A stretch of 64,000 nt of DNA from Microbacterium sp. T32 (lineage in GTDB: Bacteria > Actinomycetota > Actinomycetes > Actinomycetales > Microbacteriaceae): positions 24,326 to 88,325 of the forward strand of contig NZ_LQQP01000020.1 of the NCBI RefSeq assembly GCF_001619615.1, written 5' to 3'. Under the pieces are notes generated by a model. The model saw nothing but the letters and a program-made list of their open reading frames with translations. It searched no databases and was not told where the DNA came from. Both the position numbers and the translations under genes were made by a program. Of the stretch, positions 9,051 to 17,922 are shown piece by piece. The number at the start of each line of letters is the position of its first letter. Position 1 is the first letter of the stretch.

Positions 9051-10682
9051 TTACTTGTTCAGCGGGGCGTAGCGGAACTTGAAGGAACCGTCGAGGACGG
9101 CGCCCTTCACGCTCGAGCCGACGATCGCGACCTGCTTGCCCTGGAGCAGCGGGAGGGTCGAGAGGTCGGCAGCGACGGCGTCCTGGATCTTGCCGATCTC
9201 GTCCTCGCGCGTGGCCTTGTCGGTCTGCGTCGCCTGGTCGACGATCATCTTCTGGACGTCGGCGTTGTCGTAGTGGTTGCCGAGGAAGTTGTCCAGGGAG
9301 AAGAACGGGGTCAGGTAGTTGTCGGCATCCGAGTAGTCCGGGAACCAGCCGAGCTGGTAGGCGGGGTACACGTCGGCGACGCGGTCCTTGGTGTACTGCA
9401 CCCACTCGGTCTGCGCGAGGTTCACGGTGAACAGACCGTCCTTCTCGAGCTGCGCCTTCACCGCGGCATACTCGTCACCCGACGAGGGGCCGTAGTGGTC
9501 GCCGTTGTACTGCAGGTTCAGCGTGACGGGCGTCGTGATCCCGGCAGCCTCGAGCGTGGCCTTGGCCTTCGCGGCATCCGGGGCGCCGTTGCCGTCGCCG
9601 TACAGACCCTTGAGCGCCTCGTTGGCGCCCGCGAGACCCTGCGGAACGTAGGAGTAGAGCGGCGAGTAGGTGTCCTTGTAGACGTCGGTCGCGATCGCCT
9701 GGCGGTCGATCAGGTCGGCCGCGGCCTGACGGACGGCGAGCGACTTGGCGGCGTCGGCCTCGGGGGTCTTCGCGCCGAAGGGCATGGTGTCGAAGTTGAA
9801 GACGATGTAGCGGATCTCGCCACCGGGGCCGTCGACGACCTTGACCGCGTCGTTCTTCGACAGGTCGTCGATGTCGGTCGCGCTGAGGCTGCGGTACGCG
9901 ACGTCGATCGCACCCGACTGCACGTCGAGCTTCAGGTTCGAGGCGTCGGCGTAGTACTTCGCCGAGATGCCGCCGTTCGCGGGCTTGGGCAGCGAGCCCT
10001 GGTAGTCGGCGTACGGCGTGTAGGAGATGAGCTCGTTCAGCTTGTACGAGTCGATCGTGTACTGACCGGCGAAAGCCTTGCCCTCGACGATGGTGTCGTC
10101 CGGCGTGACGGCGTCGGCGGAGAAGACCTCTTCGTCGACGATCGGGGCGGCCGGGCTCGACAGGATCTGCGGCCAGACCTGGTCGTTGCCGTTCTTCAGC
10201 GTGAAGACGACGGTGGTGTCGTCGGGAGTCGAGACGCTGTCGAGGTTGCCGAGCAGCGACGACGGGCCGTTGGGGTCGGCGATCTTGACCTGGCGGTCGA
10301 ACGAGAACTTCACGTCGGACGACGTGAGGTCGTGGCCGTTGGCGAACTTCAGGCCCGACTTGAGCTTGACCGTGTACTCGGTCGGCGAGGTGAACTCGGC
10401 CGACTCGGCGATGTCGGGGGTGACCTCCGACGTGCCGTACTGGCTGTTGAGGAGGAACGGGTAGACCTGGGTCATCACGGCGAACGAACCGTTGTCGTAT
10501 GAGCCGGCCGGGTCGATCGAGCTGATCTTGTCCGTCGTGCCGATGACGAGCGGGTCGGTCGAGCCGCTGTCCGAGCCGTTGTCTCCCCCACCGGCGGAGC
10601 AGCCCGCCAGGACGAGAGCCGAGACGCCGACGGCGCCGAGAGCGAGGCCGAGACGGCCTCGACCACTGTTGTGCAGTGTCAT
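9051..10682 (-). CDS. ABC transporter substrate-binding lipoprotein (SBP_bac_5)
   Basis: A 543-aa extracytoplasmic solute-binding protein of the dipeptide/oligopeptide/nickel family. The signal peptide ends in the lipobox LVLAGC, with the lipidated Cys at about residue 28, followed by a Gly/Ser-rich linker. The mature part starts PLVIGTTDKISSIDPAG and holds the family core (FSFDRQVKI, FNFDTMPFG, AYQLGWFPDYSDADNYL). The start MTLHNSG is chosen because it gives a proper signal peptide; the longer open frame does not. It is the first gene of the importer operon. Confidence 0.94.
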   Translation of the reverse strand: MTLHNSGRGRLGLALGAVGVSALVLAGCSAGGGDNGSDSGSTDPLVIGTTDKISSIDPAGSYDNGSFAVMTQVYPFLLNSQYGTSEVTPDIAESAEFTSPTEYTVKLKSGLKFANGHDLTSSDVKFSFDRQVKIADPNGPSSLLGNLDSVSTPDDTTVVFTLKNGNDQVWPQILSSPAAPIVDEEVFSADAVTPDDTIVEGKAFAGQYTIDSYKLNELISYTPYADYQGSLPKPANGGISAKYYADASNLKLDVQSGAIDVAYRSLSATDIDDLSKNDAVKVVDGPGGEIRYIVFNFDTMPFGAKTPEADAAKSLAVRQAAADLIDRQAIATDVYKDTYSPLYSYVPQGLAGANEALKGLYGDGNGAPDAAKAKATLEAAGITTPVTLNLQYNGDHYGPSSGDEYAAVKAQLEKDGLFTVNLAQTEWVQYTKDRVADVYPAYQLGWFPDYSDADNYLTPFFSLDNFLGNHYDNADVQKMIVDQATQTDKATREDEIGKIQDAVAADLSTLPLLQGKQVAIVGSSVKGAVLDGSFKFRYAPLNK

Positions 10683-10881
10683 GGAGTTACCTCTGCTGTG
10701 AAGTGTCGATCGCGACAAGTGCCGCAGTCCTCCGGACATCCTTGTCGCCGGGAGGCCACACACCAACTCTTGGCCTGTCTTTTTACGATAACGAAACCTC
10801 GGACATTCTCCGGTTGCCCGGATGCCGCGTCGGAGATGTTCCGGGCGAGAGCGCTCCCGGCGGTGAGCTCTCGCCGGCCGG

Positions 10882-11631
10882 TCAGTGCGCCGACCAGCCG
10901 CCGTCCATCACGTAGCTCGTGCCGGTGACCATCGCGGAATCCGGTCCGGCCAACCACAGCGCGAGTGACGCGACCTCGGACGGCTCGACGAGCCGCTTGA
11001 TCGCGGCATCCTTCAGCAAGACCGTCTCGAGCACCTCGGACTCCGGGATGCCATGTGCCCGCGCCTGGTCCGCGAGCTGCTTCTCGACGAGCGGCGAACG
11101 CACGTAGCCGGGGTCGATGCAGACGCTGGTGACGCCGTGGCGCGCGCCCTCGAGGGCCGTGGTCTTGGAGAGTCCCTCGAGTCCGTGCTTCGCGGTGACG
11201 TACGCGGACTTGTATTCCGATGCGCGTATACCGTGCACGCTCGACACGTTGAGCACCCGGCCGAAGCCGCGCTCGTACATCCCGGGGAGGGCCGCGCGGA
11301 TGAGGAGGAACGGCGCCTCGAGCATCAGTCGCAGCATGAACGAGAAGCGCTCGGGGGCGAAGTCCTCGATCGGGCTCACGTGCTGGATGCCGGCGTTGTT
11401 GACGAGGATGTCGACGTCGAGGCTCAGGTCGGCCAGGGCCGCCGTGTCCGACAGGTCGACCGCCCACGCGCGGCCGCCGATCTCGGCGGCGAGGGCTTCT
11501 GCGCCCTCGGCGTTGAGATCGGCGACCGTGACGGTGGCGCCCGCCTCGGCGAACGCGCGCGCGATCGCCGCTCCGATGCCGCTGGCACCGCCGGTGACGA
11601 GGGCGCGACGCCCGCTGAGGTCGATGCTCAT
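10882..11631 (-). CDS. bdhA: 3-hydroxybutyrate dehydrogenase (SDR family)
   Basis: A 249-aa short-chain dehydrogenase that interconverts 3-hydroxybutyrate and acetoacetate with NAD. Cofactor motif TGGASGIG is near the N terminus, followed by NNAG, the active-site Ser in NVSSVHG and YVTAK as the YxxxK motif. The stretch NAGIQHVSPIEDF and the later SPLVEKQ segment are characteristic of 3-hydroxybutyrate dehydrogenases rather than generic SDRs. It starts 5 bases after the transporter gene, so uptake and oxidation are probably co-expressed for use of hydroxybutyrate or stored polyhydroxybutyrate. Confidence 0.85.
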   Translation of the reverse strand: MSIDLSGRRALVTGGASGIGAAIARAFAEAGATVTVADLNAEGAEALAAEIGGRAWAVDLSDTAALADLSLDVDILVNNAGIQHVSPIEDFAPERFSFMLRLMLEAPFLLIRAALPGMYERGFGRVLNVSSVHGIRASEYKSAYVTAKHGLEGLSKTTALEGARHGVTSVCIDPGYVRSPLVEKQLADQARAHGIPESEVLETVLLKDAAIKRLVEPSEVASLALWLAGPDSAMVTGTSYVMDGGWSAH

Positions 11632-11636
11632 GTGTC

Positions 11637-13004
11637 CTACTTTCCCCGCGCGGCGAGCTGGGCGTCCGCGGCGTCGATGTCGCGCAGCGAGATGCCCCGC
11701 GTCTCCTTCAGTGACAGTACGGCGATCGCCGTGACCACGCAGGCCGCCACGATGTACAGCGCGATCGGCAGCCACGACCCGGTGTCCTTGAGCCACTGCG
11801 TCGCGAGGATCGGGGCGAGCGACCCCGCGAGGATCGCCGTGACCTGGGCGCCGAGCGAGACGCCCGAGTAGCGCATGCGCGTCGGGAACAGCTCGGCCAT
11901 GACCGCCGGCTGCGGCGCGTACATGCCGGCGTGGAACACGAGTCCGAGCGCCACGGCGGCGACGATGACGACGGGGTTCAGCGTGTCGAACATCGGGAAG
12001 GCGAAGAACGCCCAGGCCGCGCTGAGGATCGCGCCGGTGAGGTACACGGGCTTGCGGCCGATGCGGTCGGCGAGGCGCCCGATCGGGGGGATCACGGCGA
12101 AATGGATGATGTGCGCGATCAGCAGCGCGAGGAGCAGCTGGCTCGTGTCGTACGAGTGCACGACCTTCAGATACACGATCGAGAAACTGACGACGATGTA
12201 GTAGACGATGTTCTCCGCGAAGCGCACGCCCATCGCCTGGACGACTCCCTTCGGGTAGCGGCGCAGCACCTCGACGACGCCGAACGACGTCGCCTTCTCC
12301 TGCTCGACCTGCTTCTTGGCCTCGAGGAAGATCGGTGCCTCCTCGACGTGCGTGCGGATGTAGAAGCCGACCAGCACGATCACGGCCGAGAGCCAGAACG
12401 CGACGCGCCAGCCCCAGTCGAGGAACGCGGCGGGGGAGAGGGCGAACGACATGATCAGCAGGACCGTCGTCGCAAGAAGATTGCCGACCGGAACCGCGGC
12501 CTGCGGCCAGCTCGCCCAGAACGCGCGCGAGCGGTTCGGGCTCTGCTCGGCGACCAGCAGGACGGCACCGCCCCACTCACCGCCGACCGCGAAGCCCTGG
12601 ATGAAGCGCAGCGCGACGAGCATCGCGGGCGCCCAGTACCCGACGGTCGCGAAGCCGGGGAGGCATCCCATCAGGAAGGTGGCCGCGCCGACGATGATGA
12701 TCGTCGCCTGCAGCGTCGGCTTGCGGCCGAACCGGTCACCGATCTGCCCGAAGACGATGCCGCCCAGGGGGCGCGCGACGAAGCCGACCGCGTACGTGAC
12801 GAAGGCGGCGATGATGCCGTCGAGCGGTGAGCCCGACGACGGGAAGAAGTACGTGCCGAAGACGAGGCTCGCGGCGGTGGCGTAGAGGAAGAACTCGTAC
12901 CACTCGACGACGGTGCCGGCCATGGAGGCGGCGACGACGCGGCGGATCTTGCTGGTCGAGATTTCGGGGGAGGCGCTGCGTTGCGCGGTGGTGGGGGATT
13001 CCAT
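11637..13004 (-). CDS. MFS transporter, metabolite:H+ symporter (MHS) family
   Basis: A 455-aa 12-helix permease. The beginning RRVVAASMAGTVVEWYEFFL is the MHS-family first helix, and GGEWGGAVLLVAE and the GRLADRIGRKPV loop are family motifs. MHS members carry organic acids such as proline/betaine, ketoglutarate or shikimate. The adjacent 3-hydroxybutyrate dehydrogenase suggests a short hydroxy- or keto-acid, which is inference. The start at 13004 follows an AAGGAG Shine-Dalgarno. The LysR gene is divergent across a 104-base gap. Confidence 0.9.
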   Translation of the reverse strand: MESPTTAQRSASPEISTSKIRRVVAASMAGTVVEWYEFFLYATAASLVFGTYFFPSSGSPLDGIIAAFVTYAVGFVARPLGGIVFGQIGDRFGRKPTLQATIIIVGAATFLMGCLPGFATVGYWAPAMLVALRFIQGFAVGGEWGGAVLLVAEQSPNRSRAFWASWPQAAVPVGNLLATTVLLIMSFALSPAAFLDWGWRVAFWLSAVIVLVGFYIRTHVEEAPIFLEAKKQVEQEKATSFGVVEVLRRYPKGVVQAMGVRFAENIVYYIVVSFSIVYLKVVHSYDTSQLLLALLIAHIIHFAVIPPIGRLADRIGRKPVYLTGAILSAAWAFFAFPMFDTLNPVVIVAAVALGLVFHAGMYAPQPAVMAELFPTRMRYSGVSLGAQVTAILAGSLAPILATQWLKDTGSWLPIALYIVAACVVTAIAVLSLKETRGISLRDIDAADAQLAARGK

Positions 13005-13090
13005 GCTGCTCCTTCGGTGTCGACGGTGACATCCGGGGACGAGTCTGCGGTGAGGTCGGATCCGCGGCAATGCCCAGTGCTGCCGACCGG

Positions 13091-13108
13091 GTGTGCAGAA
13101 TTGCACAC
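13091..13108. promoter_or_regulatory. Candidate LysR operator GTGTGCA-N4-TGCACAC
   Basis: A perfect 7-bp inverted repeat (GTGTGCA GAAT TGCACAC) ends directly at the LysR start codon, in the gap shared with the divergent transporter operon. Its size fits a LysR recognition dyad (T-N11-A), and the position would permit autorepression. Confidence 0.6.
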
Positions 13109-14011
13109 ATGGATGCCACGAACGTCCGCGCCGACGACCTCCTGATGCTCCTCGCGGTCGCCCGCACCGGCCGATACACCGCCGCCGCGCAGGTCCGCGG
13201 CGTCGACCACACCACCGTCGCCCGGCGCATCGCGGCGCTCGAGGACGCGCTCGGCGGCCGGGTCGTCGCGGCCTCGGGCCGCGGGTGGGAGCTCACGGCG
13301 CTCGGAAAGCACGCCGTCGAGACGGCCGGACGCATCGAGGCCGCGATGTCGCGGCTGTCGGGCGGGGGAGAGGAACCGGACCCCGTCTCGGGCGTCGTGC
13401 GGATGTCGGCGACCGATGGCTTCAGCGCGTACGTCGCGGCTCCCGCGATCGCGGCCCTGCGTCAGCGGCATCCGGAGCTGACCGTCGAGATCGTGGCCAC
13501 GCAGCGGAGGGCCGCGCTGCACCGTCCGGGTCTGGACCTGGAGGTCGTGGTGGGGGAGCCGCAGTCGTCGCGGGGGACCGCGACCCGTCTCGGCACCTAC
13601 ACGCTCGGCATGTACGCCTCGCGGGCGTATCTCGATCGGGAGGGGACGCCCCGCGACCTCGCCGAGCTCGAGCAGCACCGGCTCGTGTACTTCGTCGACT
13701 CGATGCTGCAGGTGGAGGCGCTCGACCTTCCGCGGCGACTCGTGCCGCGCATGCGCGACGGCGTGACGTCGACCAACGTGTTCGTGCACGTCGAGGCGAC
13801 ACGCGCGGGTGCCGGAATCGGCATGCTTCCGTGCTTCGCCGCTGACCGGCATCCGGATCTTGTGCGGCTGCTGCCGTCGCTCGTTGCGGAGAGACTGTCG
13901 TACTGGATGATCGTGCGCGCGGATTCGCTGCGCATCCCCGCCGTTGCAGCGTTGGCCGACGCACTCCGCGCCCAGACCGCCGCCGCGCAGTCCATGCTCG
14001 ACGGGGCATAG
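13109..14011 (+). CDS. LysR-family transcriptional regulator
   Basis: A 300-aa regulator with an N-terminal winged helix (LLMLLAVARTGRYTAAAQVR, TVARRIAALEDALGGRVV) and a type 2 periplasmic-binding-like effector domain from about residue 90. It is divergent from the MHS transporter/hydroxybutyrate dehydrogenase operon and probably controls it. The ATG at 13109 is the family-like start but has no Shine-Dalgarno, and a palindrome abuts it. An in-frame ATG at about 13073 is the alternative. Confidence 0.88.
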   Translation: MDATNVRADDLLMLLAVARTGRYTAAAQVRGVDHTTVARRIAALEDALGGRVVAASGRGWELTALGKHAVETAGRIEAAMSRLSGGGEEPDPVSGVVRMSATDGFSAYVAAPAIAALRQRHPELTVEIVATQRRAALHRPGLDLEVVVGEPQSSRGTATRLGTYTLGMYASRAYLDREGTPRDLAELEQHRLVYFVDSMLQVEALDLPRRLVPRMRDGVTSTNVFVHVEATRAGAGIGMLPCFAADRHPDLVRLLPSLVAERLSYWMIVRADSLRIPAVAALADALRAQTAAAQSMLDGA

Positions 14012-14156
14012 ACGGCGCCCTCTGTGGTTGAGCGTCAAGACACGCCGTATCGCGAGGTCCCGATGCGGCGTGTCATGGAGACTCGCGGGGGGTCAGCGTG
14101 ACCTCTCGTTGCAGCGGGGGAGCCTGGCGTCCGGATGCCGGGTGAGGATGGATGCC

Positions 14157-15218
14157 ATGACCTCCCCCCAGCGCGTGCGTTTCGGCTACTGGACCCCGAT
14201 CTTCGGCGGATGGCTCCGCAACGTCGACGACGAGCAGACGCCGGTGTCGTTCGCGCACATCGCGGAGATCGCGCGGGCGGCCGAGGAGGGGGGATTCGAC
14301 CTCACACTCATCCCGGAACTGAACCTCAACGACATCAAGGGCGTCGAGGCGCCGTCGCTCGACGCGTGGGCGGTGACCGCCGGCCTTGCCGCCGTGACGT
14401 CGAAGCTCGAGCTGCTCGCAGCCGTGCGGCCGGGGTTCCACAGCCCGTTCCACACGGCGAAGCAGGCGGCCACGATCGACGAGATCAGCGGCGGGCGGTT
14501 CACGCTCAACGTGGTGTCGGCGTGGTGGGCCGAGGAGGCGAAGCAGTACGACGGCCTGTTCAGCGCGCACGACGACCGGTACGCCCGCACGATCGAGTGG
14601 GCCGAGGTGCTCCGCGGCCTGTGGACGGAGACACCGTTCGCCTACGCGGGGGAGTACTACTGCACCGAGGGCACGTTTCTCGAGCCGAAGCCGCGCGTGA
14701 TCCCGCGCCTGTACGCGGGCGGCGAGAGCGAGGCCGGACGCACCGCGATCACGCGCTTCGCCGACGCGTACCTCACGCACGGCGGCACCCTCGACGAGCT
14801 GGAGGCGAAGGTCGCCGACATGCGACGCCGCCGCACCGAGGCCGGCGCCGCGCCCTTCGAGGCGTTCGGCATGGCGGCCTACGGGATCGTGCGCGACACC
14901 GAGGAAGAGGCTCTGGCCGAGGTCGACCGCATCACCGACGTGCGCGGGGGAGCGGCCTACGGCTCGTACCAGGAGTTCGTGAGCAAGTCGAAGCTCGACA
15001 CCCCGGTCGACCTCAAGGAGTACTCGGTCTCGAACCGCGGCCTGCGTCCGAACCTCATCGGCACGCCCGACCAGGTCGCCGAGCGCATCGTCGCGTTCGC
15101 GAACGTCGGCGTCTCGACGCTGCTGCTGCAGTTCTCGCCGCACCTGCCCGAGCTGCAGCGGTTCGCCGCCGAGGTGATCCCGCGCGTGCGCCGACTCGAG
15201 GCGCTGCGCGACGCCTAA
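14157..15218 (+). CDS. LLM-class flavin-dependent monooxygenase (SsuD-like)
   Basis: A 353-aa bacterial luciferase-like TIM-barrel enzyme that would use FMNH2 and oxygen. Family marks include the N-terminal RFGYWTPIFGGW, AVRPGFHSPFHTAKQAATID, EISGGRFTLNVVSAWW and the C-terminal LIGTPDQVAERI. This pattern is closest to alkanesulfonate/sulfone monooxygenases, suggesting sulfur or carbon scavenging, but the substrate is not fixed. The downstream convergent sulfhydrylase gene also concerns sulfur. Start 14157 is used because GAGG lies 9 bases upstream; ATG at 14148 is also possible. Confidence 0.85.
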   Translation: MTSPQRVRFGYWTPIFGGWLRNVDDEQTPVSFAHIAEIARAAEEGGFDLTLIPELNLNDIKGVEAPSLDAWAVTAGLAAVTSKLELLAAVRPGFHSPFHTAKQAATIDEISGGRFTLNVVSAWWAEEAKQYDGLFSAHDDRYARTIEWAEVLRGLWTETPFAYAGEYYCTEGTFLEPKPRVIPRLYAGGESEAGRTAITRFADAYLTHGGTLDELEAKVADMRRRRTEAGAAPFEAFGMAAYGIVRDTEEEALAEVDRITDVRGGAAYGSYQEFVSKSKLDTPVDLKEYSVSNRGLRPNLIGTPDQVAERIVAFANVGVSTLLLQFSPHLPELQRFAAEVIPRVRRLEALRDA

Positions 15219-15270
15219 GGCGGGGGGCTGCCCGGGCTCGGCTGCCATCGGTGCCGCGCGTGAAGGTTCG

Positions 15271-15321
15271 GTGTCCAACACACGCGGACCGGATGCCATG
15301 GCATCCGCGTGTCCTGGACAC
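15271..15321. repeat. Palindromic repeat family A, copy 1
   Basis: A 51-bp imperfect palindrome: GTGTCCAACACACGCGGA pairs with TCCGCGTGTCCTGGACAC with two mismatches. The centre contains a perfect GGATGCCATGGCATCC palindrome. It lies between convergent genes with copy 2 about 70 bases away, so it may act as terminator or be a REP-type unit. Confidence 0.7.
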
Positions 15322-15389
15322 TCAACGGGGAACTACCGCCGCGACGAGCCTCGCACTCGGCCGCCCTCGACGCCGTACCTGCCGGTTCA

Positions 15390-15440
15390 GTGTCCAAGAC
15401 ACGCGGACCCGATGCCATGGCATCCGCATGTCTTGGACAC
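15390..15440. repeat. Palindromic repeat family A, copy 2
   Basis: A second 51-bp copy: GTGTCCAAGACACGCGGA pairs with TCCGCATGTCTTGGACAC with one mismatch, and the same ATGCCATGGCAT centre. The rest of the 326-base gap (15219-15544) holds no other recognisable element. Confidence 0.7.
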
Positions 15441-15544
15441 TCAAGGTCGAAGCGCCGCCGCACCGCCCGCCGCGCCGACCCGCGGAACTACGCCGCCGCG
15501 TCAGCGCCGCGCGCCCGCGCCGGTTGCGCGTGAGAACCCCGCGC

Positions 15545-16849
15545 CTACGCCGCCGCGCGGAGCGCCTGCTCGAGGTCGGCGATGAGGTCGTTGGCATCCT
15601 CGAGCCCGATCGACAGGCGGATGAGCCCGTCGTGGATGCCGAGGCGGTCGCGGATCTCCTGCGTGAAGCCGAGGTGCGTCGTCGTCGCGGGGTGCAGCGC
15701 CATCGAGCGCGTGTCGCCGATGTTGGTCATGCGGCTGAAGAGGCGCAGGGCGTCGAAGAAGCGCTCCGCGCCGTCGCGTCCACCGCGCACGGTGAACGAG
15801 AACACCGAGCCGGTGAGTCCGCCGTAGTCGCGGACGGCGAGCGCGTGCTGCGGGTGGGACGGGAGTCCCGCGAAGTCGACGCTCTCGACGAGCTCGTGGC
15901 CGTCGAGCCACTCGGCGATCTCGCGGGCGGATGCCAAGTGCTGACGCATCCGCACCGACAGCGTCTCCATGCCCTGCTGCAGCAGGAATCCGTTCAGCGG
16001 CGACAGCGCCGGGCCGGTGTCGTTGGCGATGCCGAACCGCAGGTACAGCTCGAAGGCGCGGGGGCCGAAGGCCTCGACGAACGACGGGTACCCCGCGGCG
16101 GGGGTCTCGGTGATGCCCGGGTACGGTCGCGCTGACCCGGCCCAGTCGAACGTCCCACCGTCGACGACGGCACCGGCGAGGTTGGCGCCGTGACCGGACA
16201 GGAACTTCGTCGCGGAGTGCACGACGATGTGCGCGCCCTGCTCGAGGGGACGCAGCAGGTAGGGCGTCGCGATCGTGTTGTCGACGACGACCGGTAGCCC
16301 GTGGCGCGCGGCGATCCGCGCGACGTGCGAGATGTCGACGACGTCGTTCTTCGGGTTCGGGAGCGTTTCGGTGAAGATCGCCTTCGTTTCGGGGCGGATC
16401 AGGGCGTCCCACTCGGCGTCGTCCTCGGGGTCCCAGACGTACTCCACGGTGACGCCGAGGCGCGCGAACGTTCGGCCGAACAGCACCCGCGTGCCGCTGT
16501 AGATGCTCGCGGTCGACACGATGTGCTCGCCCGCACCCGCGAGACCGAGCAGCGTCGTGGTGATCGCGGCCTGCCCCGACCCGACGACGAGCGCACCCGT
16601 CCCGCCCTCGAGCGACGCGAGCCGTGCCTCGGCGACCTGATTCGTGGGATTGAGATTGCGCGAGTACAGGTGCCCCAGGTCGGTGCCGGCGAAGCGATCG
16701 GTCGCCTCCTGGAACGACGCGAACCGGTACGCCGCCGAGAGGTGCACGGGTGTCACCCGCGAGCCGTGGGTGAGGTCTTCGACCTCGCCGGCGTGCACCT
16801 GTCGGGTCGCGAACCCGAAGCCGTCCCAGGCGCGGTGGGGTTCAGCCAC
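15545..16849 (-). CDS. metY: O-acetylhomoserine sulfhydrylase (aminocarboxypropyltransferase)
   Basis: A 434-aa PLP enzyme that makes homocysteine from O-acetylhomoserine and sulfide. The N terminus FATRQVHAG, the YSRNLNPTNQVAE phosphate-binding loop and the Schiff-base Lys in HSATKFLSGHG identify the Cys/Met metabolism family. The 430-aa length and TLPNPKNDVVDI segment favour the OAH/OAS sulfhydrylase branch over cystathionine synthase. The start overlaps the end of the ATP-grasp gene by 8 bases, so the two are coupled. Confidence 0.92.
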   Translation of the reverse strand: MAEPHRAWDGFGFATRQVHAGEVEDLTHGSRVTPVHLSAAYRFASFQEATDRFAGTDLGHLYSRNLNPTNQVAEARLASLEGGTGALVVGSGQAAITTTLLGLAGAGEHIVSTASIYSGTRVLFGRTFARLGVTVEYVWDPEDDAEWDALIRPETKAIFTETLPNPKNDVVDISHVARIAARHGLPVVVDNTIATPYLLRPLEQGAHIVVHSATKFLSGHGANLAGAVVDGGTFDWAGSARPYPGITETPAAGYPSFVEAFGPRAFELYLRFGIANDTGPALSPLNGFLLQQGMETLSVRMRQHLASAREIAEWLDGHELVESVDFAGLPSHPQHALAVRDYGGLTGSVFSFTVRGGRDGAERFFDALRLFSRMTNIGDTRSMALHPATTTHLGFTQEIRDRLGIHDGLIRLSIGLEDANDLIADLEQALRAAA

Positions 16850-17783
16850 GCACGCCCACCGCCTCGTGCGGCAACAGCGCGCCGAGCCAACGCGCGATCT
16901 CGCGCGGTCCGGAACGGGGAGCGGATGCCTCGACGTCGGGGTTGTAGTTCGTGTTGGTGTTCACGTCGTAGGTGACGACGCGTCCGTCGCGGGTCTCGAT
17001 GAACTCGATACCGGCGACGCCGATGCCCTCGGCCGCGAGGAACGCGAGGTACCGGTCGATGAGGGCAGGGTCGACATCGTCGCGGAGCCGGAACAGCGGC
17101 TCGGGCTCCACGCCGTCGGCACCGGGGATCGCGCACGCCTCGGCCGGGCAGAGTTCGAAGCTGCCCGCGCTCGTGTCGACCCGGACGGCGTAGACGAACT
17201 CGCCCCCGACGAACTCGGCGCGCGTCACGAACGGGCCGCGCGCGACCAGCAGTTCCTGCAGCAGCGTGATGCCGTCGGGGGACGGCTCGAAGTCGGGGCT
17301 GTCGACCCACGCCGCGAACTCGGCGTGCGACTCCCACCGGCGCACGCCCAGGCCCTTGCCGCCCTGGTTGGGCTTGCTGATGAAGGGCGCCTCGAACTCG
17401 CGGGCCTTCGCGGACAGCCCGGCCCGCCCGAACACGGCCGTGGTGCGCGGAACCTCGATGCCCGCGTGCCGCAGCGCCGCGTGCTGCGCGACCTTGCTGA
17501 CCTCGAGCTCGAGGACGTCGGCGCCGTTCACGACCGTCCGGCCCCACGAGGCGAGCCAGCGCAGCACGGCACGGCCGTACTCCTTGCTCGCCGCGTGGTC
17601 GCGCGTGTGCGCGGACGCGCTCAGCCGCGACCAGAACACGCCCTCCGGGGGCTCGACGGACAGATCGATGGCCCCGTCGGTCAGCAGCCACTCCTCCAGC
17701 GGCACCCCCTCCGCCTCGAAGGCCGCCTGGAACGGCGGAAGCCACTGGGGGTTCTCATGGATCACGTACACACTGCCCGACAT
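16842..17783 (-). CDS. ATP-grasp (RimK-like) domain protein
   Basis: A 313-aa probable carboxylate-amine ligase. The nucleotide-binding Lys segment FISKPNQGGKGLGVRRW is present, and the Mg-binding end VAGIEFIETRDGR ... YDVNTNTNYNPDVE matches RimK/ATP-grasp proteins. The substrates are unknown. It is immediately upstream of metY with an 8-base overlap, a pairing that suggests a step linked to amino-acid metabolism, by inference. Start MSGSVYVI at 17783 gives a clean N-terminal Rossmann-like domain. Confidence 0.82.
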   Translation of the reverse strand: MSGSVYVIHENPQWLPPFQAAFEAEGVPLEEWLLTDGAIDLSVEPPEGVFWSRLSASAHTRDHAASKEYGRAVLRWLASWGRTVVNGADVLELEVSKVAQHAALRHAGIEVPRTTAVFGRAGLSAKAREFEAPFISKPNQGGKGLGVRRWESHAEFAAWVDSPDFEPSPDGITLLQELLVARGPFVTRAEFVGGEFVYAVRVDTSAGSFELCPAEACAIPGADGVEPEPLFRLRDDVDPALIDRYLAFLAAEGIGVAGIEFIETRDGRVVTYDVNTNTNYNPDVEASAPRSGPREIARWLGALLPHEAVGVRG

Positions 17784-17922
17784 GCCCGTCAGGCTAACCC
17801 GGGCCTCCGACACCGGCACAGGCCCTCGTCACGCGCGGTCACGACGGCTGACGACCCTCGAGCCTGGCGCCTTGGCATCCACGTGTGTATCGTCGCAAGG
17901 CTGTGCCGTCGGAAGGGATGCC

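Noticed and set aside
5359..9072. Long open frames opposite the ABC importer genes (up to 586 codons)
   Set aside because: They are antisense shadows. The complementary strand holds full ABC and permease motifs with proper overlaps, and the shadow translations are low-complexity.
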